Shown here one piece after another: positions 14,924 to 23,371 of a DNA stretch of 45,625 bases (position 1 is its first letter; every line of letters starts with the position of its first letter). The translations under genes were made by a program, and so were the position numbers. The notes under the pieces are model-generated. The model did not search any database. It was not told where the DNA came from and saw only the letters and a list, made by a program, of their open reading frames with translations. Origin of the DNA: Desulfacinum sp. (GTDB taxonomy: Bacteria > Desulfobacterota > Syntrophobacteria > Syntrophobacterales > DSM-9756); assembly GCA_014359885.1 (NCBI GenBank), contig JACIYN010000022.1:1-45625 (forward strand). Reading direction: 5' to 3'.

Positions 14924-17017
14924 ATGGGGAAGTTGGTACACAGCATCTGCTTTATGTGCACCGTCCGGTGCCCCATCGTGGTGGAAGTGGAAGACGATGA
15001 GGTGAAATGGATCCAGGGCAACCCCCAGGTCCCGGGCATTGAAGGGGCTCTGTGCGCCAAGGGTTCCGCCGGCGTCGCTCTGCTCAACGACCACGAACGG
15101 CCCCAGTATCCCATGATCCGTACGGGCGAGCGGGGAGCCGGCCAGTGGCGCCGGGCCACCTGGGACGAGGCCCTGGACTACGTGGCGGAAAAGCTCAAGG
15201 CCATCATCGACGCCCACGGCGGCCAGAGCGTGGTCTTCGGCGAACGCACCAACCTGAACACCCATATCTCCAAGACCTTCATGCGGGCCATCGGGTCCCC
15301 CAACCACTTCACCCACGACGCGCTCTGCAAGGGTTCGGTGAACACCGCCTTCCGGACCCTCACCGGCTACACGGACGCCCAGGTGGGCATCGACTACGCC
15401 AACACCAAGCACATCGTTCTCTACGGCCGCAACATCTTCGAGTCCCTGGAGATCAAGCCCATCAACGCGCTCCTGGACGCCATGGAAAAAGGCGCCAAGG
15501 TGACCTACATCGACCCGCGGGTGACCATCACCGCCACCAAGGCCCACCGGTACTGGCAGATCCGCCCGGGAACGGACCTGGCCCTGAACTACGCCCTCAT
15601 TCACACGATCCTCAAGGAAAACCTCTACGATGCGGCCTACGTGCGAAAATGGGTGAGCGGCCTCAATGAACTGCGGGCCTTCGTGGAGCCCTACACGCCC
15701 GAATGGGCCGAGAAGGAAACGGGCATCCCGGCTTCGGAAATCGTCGCTCTGGCCCGGGAAGTGGCCGAAAGCAAGCCGTCGGTCATCTTCCACTACGGTT
15801 ACCGCGGCGCACACCACCCCAACGAGATCCATTTCCGCCGTTCGCTTATCATTCTGAACGCGCTCATGGGGAGCATCGAAGCCAAGGGCGGCATCTTTTT
15901 CAAGAAGGGCCCCAAGGCGGCCGGCCGGGGCGACATCGGCAAGTACGTGCAGCAGGAAGGGCTGCCCAAGGTAACGGCCCCCCGCTTCGATGGTTCCGGC
16001 GCCGACAAGTTCCCCATCGCGGACAGCACCCACGGCAACCCGCAGATGCTGGCCCACGCCATCCTGAACGAGGATCCCTATCCCATCAAGGCGCTCATCG
16101 CCAACCGGTTCGAGCCCCTGCAGTCCATTCCCGACGCGGGCCGGCTGCGCAAGGCCCTGGACAAGCTGGATCTCATCGTCACGGTGGACGTGAACTTCAG
16201 CGAGATCGCCTGGTATTCGGACGTGATCCTTCCCGAATCCACCTACCTGGAGCGGGCCGATTCCATCCAGATGGCCTCCGGGCTGAAGCCCCAGCTCTTC
16301 ATCCGCAAGCAGGCGGTGAGCCCGCGCTACGACACCAAGCCCGCGTGGATGATCTGGAAGGAGCTGGCCAACCGGCTGGGCATCGGCCAGTTCTTCCCCT
16401 ACGAGACCATCGAGGACATCTGGAACTTCCAGCTCAAGGACATGGGCGTGTCCATCCAGGACTTCGACGCCAAGGGCTTTGTGGCCCTCACCGACAAGCA
16501 GATCCTGTGGGATCGGCTGGAAGGTATCCAGTTCAAGACGCCTTCCGGGAAGATCGAGCTGGTGAGTTCCCTCATGGAAGAGGCCGGCATCCCGTCCTTC
16601 GTGCCCTACGAACCGGTGCCGAAGCCGGAAGAAGGCACCTTCCGGCTGACGGTGGGCCGGTGCGCGGTGCACACCCATGTCTCCACCCAGAACAACCTGT
16701 ACCTGAACGAGCTGGTGCCGGAAAACTTCCTTTGGATCCACACGAGTGCGGCCGCCAAGCTGGGCATCAAGGACGGTCAGATGGTGGAGGTGGAATCCCC
16801 CGTGGCGGTGAGCCGCCTCAAGGCCAAGGTGACCGACACCATCCACCCCGAGGCGGTTTTCATGCTGCACGGCTTTGGAAAGACCGTTCCGGCCCAGACC
16901 CGGGCCTGCGGCAAGGGGGCCAGCGACGCCCTGCTCCAGGAAAACATCTCCGATACCGTGGGCGGCAGCCCCGCCTTGGATCACACCCTGGTGAAGGTGC
17001 GGCCGGTCAAGGCCTGA
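14924..17017 (+). CDS. Cytoplasmic molybdopterin oxidoreductase, PhsA/PsrA-like (thiosulfate or polysulfide reductase catalytic subunit)
   Basis: This 697-residue protein belongs to the DMSO reductase superfamily. The N-terminal [4Fe-4S] site is C9-x2-C12-x3-C16...C44. A Cys at position 135 (HDALCKGSVNTAF) is in the place of the metal ligand used by Cys-type enzymes such as PhsA and PsrA. Later blocks GSIEAKGGIFF, VDVNFSEIAWYSDVILPESTYLER (in two parts) and a C-terminal barrel (GRCAVHTHVSTQNN) fit the family. There is no twin-arginine signal, so it should act in the cytoplasm. A four-cluster Fe-S subunit follows, but no NrfD/PhsC membrane subunit. With the TSUP permease and the NAD(P)H-type flavoprotein nearby, a soluble NAD(P)H-linked reductase of a sulfur compound is inferred. 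Substrate is not shown by sequence. Confidence 0.8.
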   Translation: MGKLVHSICFMCTVRCPIVVEVEDDEVKWIQGNPQVPGIEGALCAKGSAGVALLNDHERPQYPMIRTGERGAGQWRRATWDEALDYVAEKLKAIIDAHGGQSVVFGERTNLNTHISKTFMRAIGSPNHFTHDALCKGSVNTAFRTLTGYTDAQVGIDYANTKHIVLYGRNIFESLEIKPINALLDAMEKGAKVTYIDPRVTITATKAHRYWQIRPGTDLALNYALIHTILKENLYDAAYVRKWVSGLNELRAFVEPYTPEWAEKETGIPASEIVALAREVAESKPSVIFHYGYRGAHHPNEIHFRRSLIILNALMGSIEAKGGIFFKKGPKAAGRGDIGKYVQQEGLPKVTAPRFDGSGADKFPIADSTHGNPQMLAHAILNEDPYPIKALIANRFEPLQSIPDAGRLRKALDKLDLIVTVDVNFSEIAWYSDVILPESTYLERADSIQMASGLKPQLFIRKQAVSPRYDTKPAWMIWKELANRLGIGQFFPYETIEDIWNFQLKDMGVSIQDFDAKGFVALTDKQILWDRLEGIQFKTPSGKIELVSSLMEEAGIPSFVPYEPVPKPEEGTFRLTVGRCAVHTHVSTQNNLYLNELVPENFLWIHTSAAAKLGIKDGQMVEVESPVAVSRLKAKVTDTIHPEAVFMLHGFGKTVPAQTRACGKGASDALLQENISDTVGGSPALDHTLVKVRPVKA

Positions 17018-17104
17018 GGGATCCGCTCCGGCCGGTCCCGAGCAGGAAAAAGAACCCGCAGCGCGGCTGCGGCCAAGAGATAGGACAAGATTCGGGAGGA
17101 CTCC

Positions 17105-17629
17105 ATGAGTCGTTATTATCTGCTGCAGGATCAGAAGAGGTGCATTGGGTGTCTCAGTTGCGAAGTCCATTGCAAGGCCAACAAGGGCCTGCCCGTGGGA
17201 CCGCGCCTTGGCCAGATCATGCCCGTGGGCCCCAAGATGGTGGGGGAGGTGCCCCGCATGGCCTTCGTCTTCATGCCGTGTTTTCACTGTGAAGAGCCCT
17301 GGTGCGTGTCCGTGTGTCCCACGGGTGCCATGCGCAAGCGGCCCAAGGACGGCATCGTCTACGTGGATGCGGACCTGTGCGTGGGATGCAAAAGCTGCAT
17401 CACGGCCTGCCCCTGGGGCGCGCCCCAGTGGAACCCGGAAACGGGCAAGGTGGTCAAGTGCGACTATTGCATGGACCGGGTGGATCGCGGCCTGAAGCCT
17501 GCCTGTGTCACCAAGTGCCTCACCCACTGCCTCCAGTTCGGCACCGTGGAGGAGATGGACCGGAAGCGGCGGGAGCGGTTTGCCAAGAACGTGGCCTTTG
17601 AGCTGGAAACGCTGGTGAGCGGCCGCTAG
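17105..17629 (+). CDS. Four-cluster [4Fe-4S] electron transfer subunit (PhsB/DmsB-like)
   Basis: This 174-residue ferredoxin has the arrangement of DmsB/PhsB/PsrB subunits. Its Cys groups are CIGCLSCEVHC, CFHCEEPWCVSVCP, CVGCKSCITACP and CDYCMDRVDRGLKPACVTKC. It would carry electrons to the preceding molybdoenzyme. GGGAGGAC lies upstream of the start. It has no signal peptide or membrane helix. The stop TAG is the last three bases of a CTAG that borders a MITE-like element, so the insertion lies immediately behind the gene and separates it from the flavoprotein gene that probably belongs to the same pathway. Confidence 0.9.
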   Translation: MSRYYLLQDQKRCIGCLSCEVHCKANKGLPVGPRLGQIMPVGPKMVGEVPRMAFVFMPCFHCEEPWCVSVCPTGAMRKRPKDGIVYVDADLCVGCKSCITACPWGAPQWNPETGKVVKCDYCMDRVDRGLKPACVTKCLTHCLQFGTVEEMDRKRRERFAKNVAFELETLVSGR

Positions 17630-17769
17630 GAGCCTGTCCGACAATGGCTTATTTGCCCCTTGCAACGTCCATCCGTCATCCCCGCGGAAGCGGGGATCCA
17701 GGATTTCCGGGAATGTATGGACTCCCGCTTGCGCGGCAGTGACGGTTTGCGGCGTTCTCGGACAGCCTC
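17630..17769 (+). mobile_element. MITE-like element, 140 bp, variant interior
   Basis: The ends GAGCCTGTCCGACAA and TTCTCGGACAGCCTC are imperfect inverted repeats, and CTAG borders both sides (17626-17629 and 17770-17773), as expected for a YTAR target duplication. The interior has a hairpin TCCCCGCGGAAGCGGGGA and no coding region. It abuts the next element. Confidence 0.65.
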
Positions 17770-17773
17770 CTAG

Positions 17774-17990
17774 GAGGCTGTCCGAAAACGTCGCGGAGGA
17801 TCTTTTTTTCTCGTAGCGCGGCCCCTTAGGGCTGCGGGTGAACCCCCGAACGTTGCATGGGCCATCGCGCCTTTCTTGTCGTTTCATGGGCTTACGAAGG
17901 CCCTTTCCCGCGGGGCTGAAGCCCCGCGGCTACGAGGAGGACCAAAATTCCTCGGCCTTGTAAGTCGGAGAACCATTGTCGGACAGGCTC
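17774..17990 (+). mobile_element. MITE-like element, 217 bp
   Basis: The ends GAGGCTGTCCGA and GTCGGACAGGCTC form an inverted repeat bordered by CTAG (17770-17773 and 17991-17994). Inside are CTCGTAGC...GCTACGAG arms and two hairpins, one around CCCCTTAGGG and one around GGGGCTGAAGCCCC. Copies with the same layout and orientation lie at 28954 and 31026. No transposase is encoded. A further degenerate end (GAAGTTGTCCGAG) begins at 17995. Confidence 0.75.
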
Positions 17991-18050
17991 CTAGGAAGTT
18001 GTCCGAGAATAACATCCGTTTGCGGGGTAGCCTGTCCGTCGGGCAGATAT

Positions 18051-18074
18051 AGGGGCGGTTCGCGAACCGCCCCT
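18051..18074. repeat. GGGGCG palindrome, 24 bp
   Basis: A perfect palindrome built on AGGGGCGGTTCG / CGAACCGCCCCT. A 28-base version of the same palindrome is at 29341. It lies in the repeat island between the Fe-S subunit and flavoprotein genes. Confidence 0.8.
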
Positions 18075-18120
18075 GCGCGTGCAGCGGAAGGCTCGTTTGG
18101 AATCTCAAGGGACCTGGAAA

Positions 18121-18150
18121 TGTAGGGGCGAAAGATCTTTCGCCCCTACA
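18121..18150. repeat. GGGGCG palindrome, 30 bp
   Basis: A perfect 30-base palindrome with arms TGTAGGGGCGAAAGA / TCTTTCGCCCCTACA. Related members are at 29192 and 25585. Confidence 0.8.
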
Positions 18151-18217
18151 GGGCCCGGCCCAAGGCGTTTTCTCCCTCGGAAACGCCTGCCGCCGGCCCT
18201 GTCGCGAAACAACAAAA

Positions 18218-18252
18218 GGAGCTCACCCCGGGTGGGCTCCCTTTGTGGTTTT
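18218..18252 (+). terminator. Hairpin terminator before the flavoprotein gene
   Basis: GGAGCTCACCC (18218-18228) pairs with GGGTGGGCTCC (18230-18240), with one G-T pair, followed by a loose T-rich run (CTTTGTGGTTTT). If active it ends the PhsAB-like transcript, so the flavoprotein gene would need its own promoter, or it acts as an attenuator. Confidence 0.45.
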
Positions 18253-18286
18253 ACGACGAACTCACAGACAACGGGAGCTGGCATCC

Positions 18287-21200
18287 ATGGCGGATCAAAA
18301 CGCTTTGACACCTCTTTTCACCGTTCAAATCGCCACCTTTCCCGGCGCTTCGCTGGACGAAGCGGAGGCCGTCCGGGAAGCCTTCGTGAAGGAATTGGAA
18401 AGACGATCGGCCCGGGACCTCACCCCCATCCACGTGACCTTCACCGGCTGGCACGGCATCGAAGGAAAGGACGTGATGGTTCGGGTCCAGATGGGCCAGG
18501 AAGTCTCCCTCTACCAGATGGTGACGCCGGACATGGCCGGCCGGATCGTGGAACAGCACCTGCTGGGGGGGCGCCCCGTCACGGAATGGCTGGCGGGCCG
18601 GGATCTGGAAGCCTTCCACCAGCCCCAGAAGCAGGTGGTGAGCCAGTGGACCGGGACCATCGATCCCACGGACCTGCAGGCCTATCGGGATCAGGACGGC
18701 TACGACGGTTATCTCCACTTCGCCCGGGAAGGATTCCAAAGGTTCCTGGATCTGGTGAAACCGGGCGAACTGAGGGATGGGGCCACACTGGACGGCCGCC
18801 CCATGGTGGCCTTGTGGCGGGAAGCACTGGAGCGGGCCGGAAAACGGGCGGTGGTGGTGAACGCCTGCACGCCGGCCTGGGAAGCCGGGCCGGAGCTTCT
18901 TTTGCTGGAGGGCGTTCCGCACCAGGTGCTGGAAGGGGCTCTGCTGGCCTCGGGGGTGCTGGCAGCCGACCGGATTCTCTTCCTGGTTCCGAGGCAGGCC
19001 CGCACCGCGCGGGAGCGCCTGGGGGAGGCCCTCCGGGTTCTGCTGCAAAGCGACCTTTTGGACATCTCGGGACACAAGCCCTCCGTGGAGATCGCCGTTT
19101 CCGAACACGTGTTCTTGAACGAGGACGAGGCGAGCCTCCGGAGGGCCCTGGGCGCTCAACTGCCGGCCCATGTCTCCCTGGTGGTCCACGGCGTGGAGGC
19201 GGTGGCCGTGCTGCCGCTTCCCGCCCAGCGCGTTCTTTACGGTCAGACGTCCATCACCGATCCTTCGGACTACCACACCCGGATCTTCCGGCTGAGCGGG
19301 CCGGTGGTGCGGCCCGGGTTCGTGGAGGTGGCGGTGGGGGCTCCCCTCGCCCAGGTGGTGGACCAGGTGGGCGGCGGGCCGCTCCCCGGTCACCGGCCCA
19401 AGGCCCTGTGGGTGGGGGGCGCCGTGGGGGGCGTCTTTCCCATGCGGCTTGCGGAGCTGTCCCTGGATCACGAAACACTCCGGGGCCTGGGGGCCTGTCT
19501 CTCGGTGGGGCAGGTGCGGCTGCTGGACGACCGGGAATGCGTGGTGGCCCAGGTGACGGAATCCTTCCGCAGGTTGATGGCGGCTCGCATGGGCCGTTGC
19601 GCCGTCTTCGACGTCGAAGCCCCTGAAATACTAAAAATCCTGGAGGCGGTCACGGAGGGGCGGGCGACTTCCGATTCCCTCCCGGAACTGGAACGGCGCT
19701 GCACGCGGGTTCGGGAAGAAGCGTCGGGGGCGCTGCTTCGAAACAGCGTGAACCCCATCCTCACCTCGCTCCAGTTCTTCCACGAAGAATACCGCATGCA
19801 CACGGAAAACAGGCACTGTCCCGCCCGTGTATGCGCCCGGCTCATTCCGGCCCCCTGCCAGATGGCCTGTCCCACCAGTATCGACATCCCCAGCTACCTG
19901 GCTCACGTGGCCCACGGGGAGCCGGCCAAGGCCCTGGAGGTCATCCGCCACGACAACCCGTTCCCGTGGGTCTGCGGCCTCATCTGTCCCCATCCGTGCG
20001 AACGGGCCTGCGTACGGGGGCATTTGGACCAGCCCATCAACATCCGCTACCTCAAGGCCTATGCGGCCCAGTGGGCCGAGGAGCGAAACCTCTACGATGT
20101 GGTACCGCCCGCGGAAAAGAAACCCCAGAAGGTGGCGGTGGTGGGGTCGGGCCCCGCGGGGCTTGCGGCCGCCCATTACCTGGCCTCCATGGGGTATCCG
20201 GTCACCATCTTCGAAGCCAACCCCATCCCGGGAGGATTGTTGGTCACGGGCATTCCCGAATATCGCCTGCCCCGGTCCGTGGTGCGCAAGGAAATCCAAC
20301 TGCTGGAACGGCTCGGCGTGGAAATCCGTACCGGTGTTACAGTGGGGGAAGACGTGACGTTGGATGAACTGCGGGATCAAGGCTACAAGGCCTTCTTCCT
20401 GGGCATCGGGGCCCACCAGAGCTATCAGCTGAAGATCGAAGGCGAGGCGGAATACCCTCAGGTCATGTGCGTGATCCGCTTCCTGCGCGAAGTGAACCTG
20501 GGGCAGCGCACCAAGCCCGCCGACAAGGTGGTGGTGGTGGGAGGCGGCAACGCGGCCATGGACGCCGCCCGTACCTGCATCCGGCTGGGCTGCAAGGAAG
20601 TGCACGTGGCCTACCGGCGCACCCTGGAGCAGATGCCCGCCCACTCCGAAGAAGTCCGCCAGGCCATGGAAGAAGGCGTTCAGTTCCATTTCCTGGCCGT
20701 GCCGGTGAAGGTGGTGGGAGAAAACGGCCGGGTGACCCACCTGGAATGCCTGCAGGCGCGCCTCGGCAAGCCGGACGCCAGCGGCCGGAGGCGGCCCATC
20801 CCGGTGGCGGGAAGCAACTTCCGCATCGAAGCCGGGGCCGTCATCCGGGCCATCGGTCAGCAGCCCAAACTGTCTTCGTTCGGGGAGGATCTCCCCTTCC
20901 AGGTGACGCCCCGCAATCTCATCGTCACCGAACCCTATTCCACCCGCACCAGCGTGGAGGACATCTTTGCCGGTGGGGATGCCGTGACGGGGCCGGCCAC
21001 CGTGGTGGAGGCCATCGCGGCCGGAAAGCAGGCGGCTCTCGACATCGACCACTACCTGCAGGGCCGCCAGGGACCGGCACCGGTCTTTCGGGCTCACCGG
21101 CGTGACCAGGTTCCCTTTGTGGCTCAGTCCGCGAAGGAGAAGAGGGACGCACGGCGGGTGCCGCTCCACCTGGTGGATCCCGAGGTGCGGAAGCACACCT

Positions 21201-21670
21201 TCGATCCGGTGGAACTGGGCTACAGCGATGAAGAAGCCCGCGCGGAGGCGAGACGGTGCCTGCGCTGCGACGTGTGCATCCGGTGCGGCACGTGCGAACG
21301 GGTTTGCCGGGACGACATGCAGGTGCACGCCTTGGGATTTTCCCAGATCAGCACCACGGAAAGGGTGCTCACCGACTACGAAAGACCATCGGAAAAGTGC
21401 ATCACGTGCGGGGCCTGCGCCCTGGCCTGCCCCACGGGAGCCATTCAGTTCGAGGAAAGGGATGGCCGCCGCCGGGTGAGCCTGTGCGGCACGGAACTGA
21501 ACGCCCTGGACGTCCCGGCCTGCAAGGCCTGTGGCAAGTCCTTTGTCCCCAAGCGCTACCTGGACTATGTTCAGGAAAGGGCGGATGCGGCCACCGGAAA
21601 ACGGGTCTTCCGGAACCTGTGCCCGGAATGCGCCCGTCGGGTTCGTGCCGAACGGTTCTGGAAGGCGTAA
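18287..21670 (+). CDS. NuoF-like / GltD-like fusion flavoprotein with ferredoxin clusters (putative NAD(P)H oxidoreductase)
   Basis: This is a 1127-residue fusion. Residues 1-510 follow the NuoF pattern (YQMVTPDMAGRIVEQHLLGG, GTIDPTDLQAYRDQDGY, VVVNACTPAWEAGPELLLLE, then PHQVLEGALL). The glycine-rich NADH/FMN loop is degenerate (LRDGATLDGRPMVALW) and the ESCGxCxPCR cluster motif is reduced to a single Cys. Residues 510-960 are GltD/NfnB-like: CARLIPAPCQMACP, FAD site VAVVGSGPAGLAAAHYLASM near 615, and NAD(P) site VVVVGGGNAAMDAARTC near 748. Two [4Fe-4S] motifs follow (CLRCDVCIRCGTCERVC and CITCGACALACP), and then a zinc-ribbon-like end (CKACGKSF...CPECARR). ATG 18287 has GGGAGC upstream. It probably moves electrons between NAD(P)H and Fe-S carriers, plausibly for the PhsAB-like enzyme. 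Its stop is the first TAA of a heptamer array. Confidence 0.85.
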   Translation: MADQNALTPLFTVQIATFPGASLDEAEAVREAFVKELERRSARDLTPIHVTFTGWHGIEGKDVMVRVQMGQEVSLYQMVTPDMAGRIVEQHLLGGRPVTEWLAGRDLEAFHQPQKQVVSQWTGTIDPTDLQAYRDQDGYDGYLHFAREGFQRFLDLVKPGELRDGATLDGRPMVALWREALERAGKRAVVVNACTPAWEAGPELLLLEGVPHQVLEGALLASGVLAADRILFLVPRQARTARERLGEALRVLLQSDLLDISGHKPSVEIAVSEHVFLNEDEASLRRALGAQLPAHVSLVVHGVEAVAVLPLPAQRVLYGQTSITDPSDYHTRIFRLSGPVVRPGFVEVAVGAPLAQVVDQVGGGPLPGHRPKALWVGGAVGGVFPMRLAELSLDHETLRGLGACLSVGQVRLLDDRECVVAQVTESFRRLMAARMGRCAVFDVEAPEILKILEAVTEGRATSDSLPELERRCTRVREEASGALLRNSVNPILTSLQFFHEEYRMHTENRHCPARVCARLIPAPCQMACPTSIDIPSYLAHVAHGEPAKALEVIRHDNPFPWVCGLICPHPCERACVRGHLDQPINIRYLKAYAAQWAEERNLYDVVPPAEKKPQKVAVVGSGPAGLAAAHYLASMGYPVTIFEANPIPGGLLVTGIPEYRLPRSVVRKEIQLLERLGVEIRTGVTVGEDVTLDELRDQGYKAFFLGIGAHQSYQLKIEGEAEYPQVMCVIRFLREVNLGQRTKPADKVVVVGGGNAAMDAARTCIRLGCKEVHVAYRRTLEQMPAHSEEVRQAMEEGVQFHFLAVPVKVVGENGRVTHLECLQARLGKPDASGRRRPIPVAGSNFRIEAGAVIRAIGQQPKLSSFGEDLPFQVTPRNLIVTEPYSTRTSVEDIFAGGDAVTGPATVVEAIAAGKQAALDIDHYLQGRQGPAPVFRAHRRDQVPFVAQSAKEKRDARRVPLHLVDPEVRKHTFDPVELGYSDEEARAEARRCLRCDVCIRCGTCERVCRDDMQVHALGFSQISTTERVLTDYERPSEKCITCGACALACPTGAIQFEERDGRRRVSLCGTELNALDVPACKACGKSFVPKRYLDYVQERADAATGKRVFRNLCPECARRVRAERFWKA

Positions 21671-21740
21671 TCCGTAATCCGTAATCCGTGATCCGTGATC
21701 CGTGATCCGTGACGAGTGATGGGTGATGGGTGATGGGTGG
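21666..21740 (+). repeat. CCGTAAT/GGGTGAT heptamer array at the flavoprotein stop
   Basis: About ten units change from CCGTAAT to CCGTGAT and then GGGTGAT. The gene's TAA (21668-21670) belongs to the first unit. TAA or TGA recurs every seven bases, so all frames are stopped. Confidence 0.85.
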
Positions 21741-21747
21741 CGGGGCT

Positions 21748-21770
21748 CCCCCCTTTTTCAAAGGGGGGGC
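21748..21770. repeat. CCCCCCTTT...AAAGGGGGG hairpin repeat
   Basis: CCCCCCTTTTTCAAAGGGGG forms a short hairpin. The same type is seen at 31795-31815 and, degenerate, at 30918-30951. It does not have a T tract after the stem. Confidence 0.6.
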
Positions 21771-21865
21771 GGGGGGGATTGCCCCAAGGGACGCCGGCAG
21801 GACGGGCCCTCCGAGAGGGCTTCCCATTCAGACGGGTGCGCGGGCGGGCTTCCGGGAGGGTTGAG

Positions 21866-23362
21866 ATGCTCAAGATCGGCATTATCGGGGGCGGGCGGCG
21901 CTGCGAACGGATCCTGTCCCTCCTGGAGGAGGGGCGGTTGCGCCATCTGCAGGCCGAAGTGGTGGCCGTGGCCGACATCAACCCGGAGGCGCCGGGATAT
22001 GTGCGCGCCAGACAGAGGGGCATCTTCACCACCACCAACTACATGGACTTTTTCGATTTGCCCCAGTTGGACCTGGTCATCGAACTCACGGGAAACGAAG
22101 CGCTTCTGCACGATCTTCTGCGCCACAAGCCGCCCGACCTGCGGGTGCTGGATCTTGCCATGTCCCGAATCTGCGAGGACCTGGTCTGCTTCGAAGCGGA
22201 ACTGGAAAACCGGGAACGCCGGATCCAGTTCACGGAAAAGTACCTGAAGCAGCTCCTGCAGGTGGTCCGGGACCCCATCATGGTGTTGCGCCCGGATCGA
22301 ATCATCGTGGACGCCAACGACGCCCTGTTCGATTCGGTGGGGATGAGCCGGGCTCAGGTGATCGGCAGGCATTGCCACGAAGTGAGTCATCGCAGCCCCG
22401 AACCGTGCCGCGGCCCCCACCACGCCTGTCCGTTGGACGACGCCCTGTCTCTCAGGACGTCGGCTCATACCATCCACGAACACCATACCAGCGAGACCCG
22501 AACCCGCTATTACGACGTCCTGGCCTACCCGCTCACGGACGAGCAGGGCCAGGTGGCGCTGGTGCTGGAGATCTGGCGGGACATCAGCACGGCCCTGGAA
22601 CGGCAGGTGGAGGAGAAAACCCGGCAGATCAAGGAAGATCTGGCGCGGCTGGTGCACGAAGACAAGATGATCGCCCTGGGAAAGCTGGTGGCCAGCGCCG
22701 TCCACGAGATCAACAATCCTCTGGCGGCCATCCACACCTTCGCCAAGGTGATGCTGCGCATGGTCAGACGGGCCGAAGGGTCCATGGGGCCGGAAGACCT
22801 GGCCGAAATGGAGAAATTCCTGGAAATGGTGGCGGGGGAATCCAAGAGATGCGGCGACATCGTCACGAACCTCCTCAGTTTTTCCCGCCATCAGCCCCTG
22901 GTCCGCCGCCCGGTGCAGATCAACGACGTGGCGAAACGCATCGTGATCCTCCTGCAGCACAAGATGGAACTCCAGAACATTCGGCTACACCGGGATCTGG
23001 CGGACGATCTCCCCACCGTCCTGGGGGATCTCAACCAGATCCAGCAGACCCTCATGAACCTGGTCTTCAACGCCATGGAAGCCATGCCGGAAGGCGGTGA
23101 CCTGTGGATCCGCACCCGGTTCCAGACCCATGCGGGACGGGTGGTGGTGGAGGTGGAAGACACCGGATGCGGTATTCCCGAAGAACATCTGCAAAAGATC
23201 TTTGAACCGTTCTTTTCCACCAAGAGCCATGACAAGGGCGTGGGCCTGGGGCTCGCCGTGGTGTATGGGATCATCAAGGAACATCGCGGGGAGATCGAGG
23301 TGGAAAGCCGGGTGGGCGAAGGCACCTTGTTCCGGGTGCTCTTTCCCGCTGCCAACCAATAG
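21866..23362 (+). CDS. Histidine kinase with N-terminal Rossmann-like and Cys-rich PAS domains
   Basis: This 498-residue soluble kinase begins with MLKIGIIGGGRRCERILSLL, a GxGGG dinucleotide-binding pattern. Then come VVAVADINPEAPGYVRARQ and LDLVIELTGNEALLHDLL, matching the N-terminal Rossmann domain of Gfo/Idh or homoserine dehydrogenase-type proteins (about residues 1-110). A PAS domain (about 130-245) has a His/Cys cluster, HCHEVSHRSPEPCRG and HHACPL. A coiled coil leads to HisKA with phospho-His in ASAVHEINNPLAAI (near 276) and a full HATPase (VFNAMEAMPEGG, DTGCGIPEEHLQKIFEPFFS, GVGLGLAVVYGI). ATG 21866 has GGGAGGG upstream. The sensor probably reads a dinucleotide or redox state. It is paired with the next gene. 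Confidence 0.9.
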   Translation: MLKIGIIGGGRRCERILSLLEEGRLRHLQAEVVAVADINPEAPGYVRARQRGIFTTTNYMDFFDLPQLDLVIELTGNEALLHDLLRHKPPDLRVLDLAMSRICEDLVCFEAELENRERRIQFTEKYLKQLLQVVRDPIMVLRPDRIIVDANDALFDSVGMSRAQVIGRHCHEVSHRSPEPCRGPHHACPLDDALSLRTSAHTIHEHHTSETRTRYYDVLAYPLTDEQGQVALVLEIWRDISTALERQVEEKTRQIKEDLARLVHEDKMIALGKLVASAVHEINNPLAAIHTFAKVMLRMVRRAEGSMGPEDLAEMEKFLEMVAGESKRCGDIVTNLLSFSRHQPLVRRPVQINDVAKRIVILLQHKMELQNIRLHRDLADDLPTVLGDLNQIQQTLMNLVFNAMEAMPEGGDLWIRTRFQTHAGRVVVEVEDTGCGIPEEHLQKIFEPFFSTKSHDKGVGLGLAVVYGIIKEHRGEIEVESRVGEGTLFRVLFPAANQ

Positions 23363-23371
23363 GGAGGATGC

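Noticed and set aside
14924..15000. Twin-arginine signal on the PhsA-like protein
   Set aside because: The first Fe-S Cys is residue 9, leaving no room for a signal, and no RR motif precedes it.
14471..17887. A 1138-codon open frame on the minus strand opposite the PhsA-like and Fe-S genes
   Set aside because: It has no recognisable domain and runs antisense to two clear genes. Long antisense frames are expected in GC-rich coding DNA.
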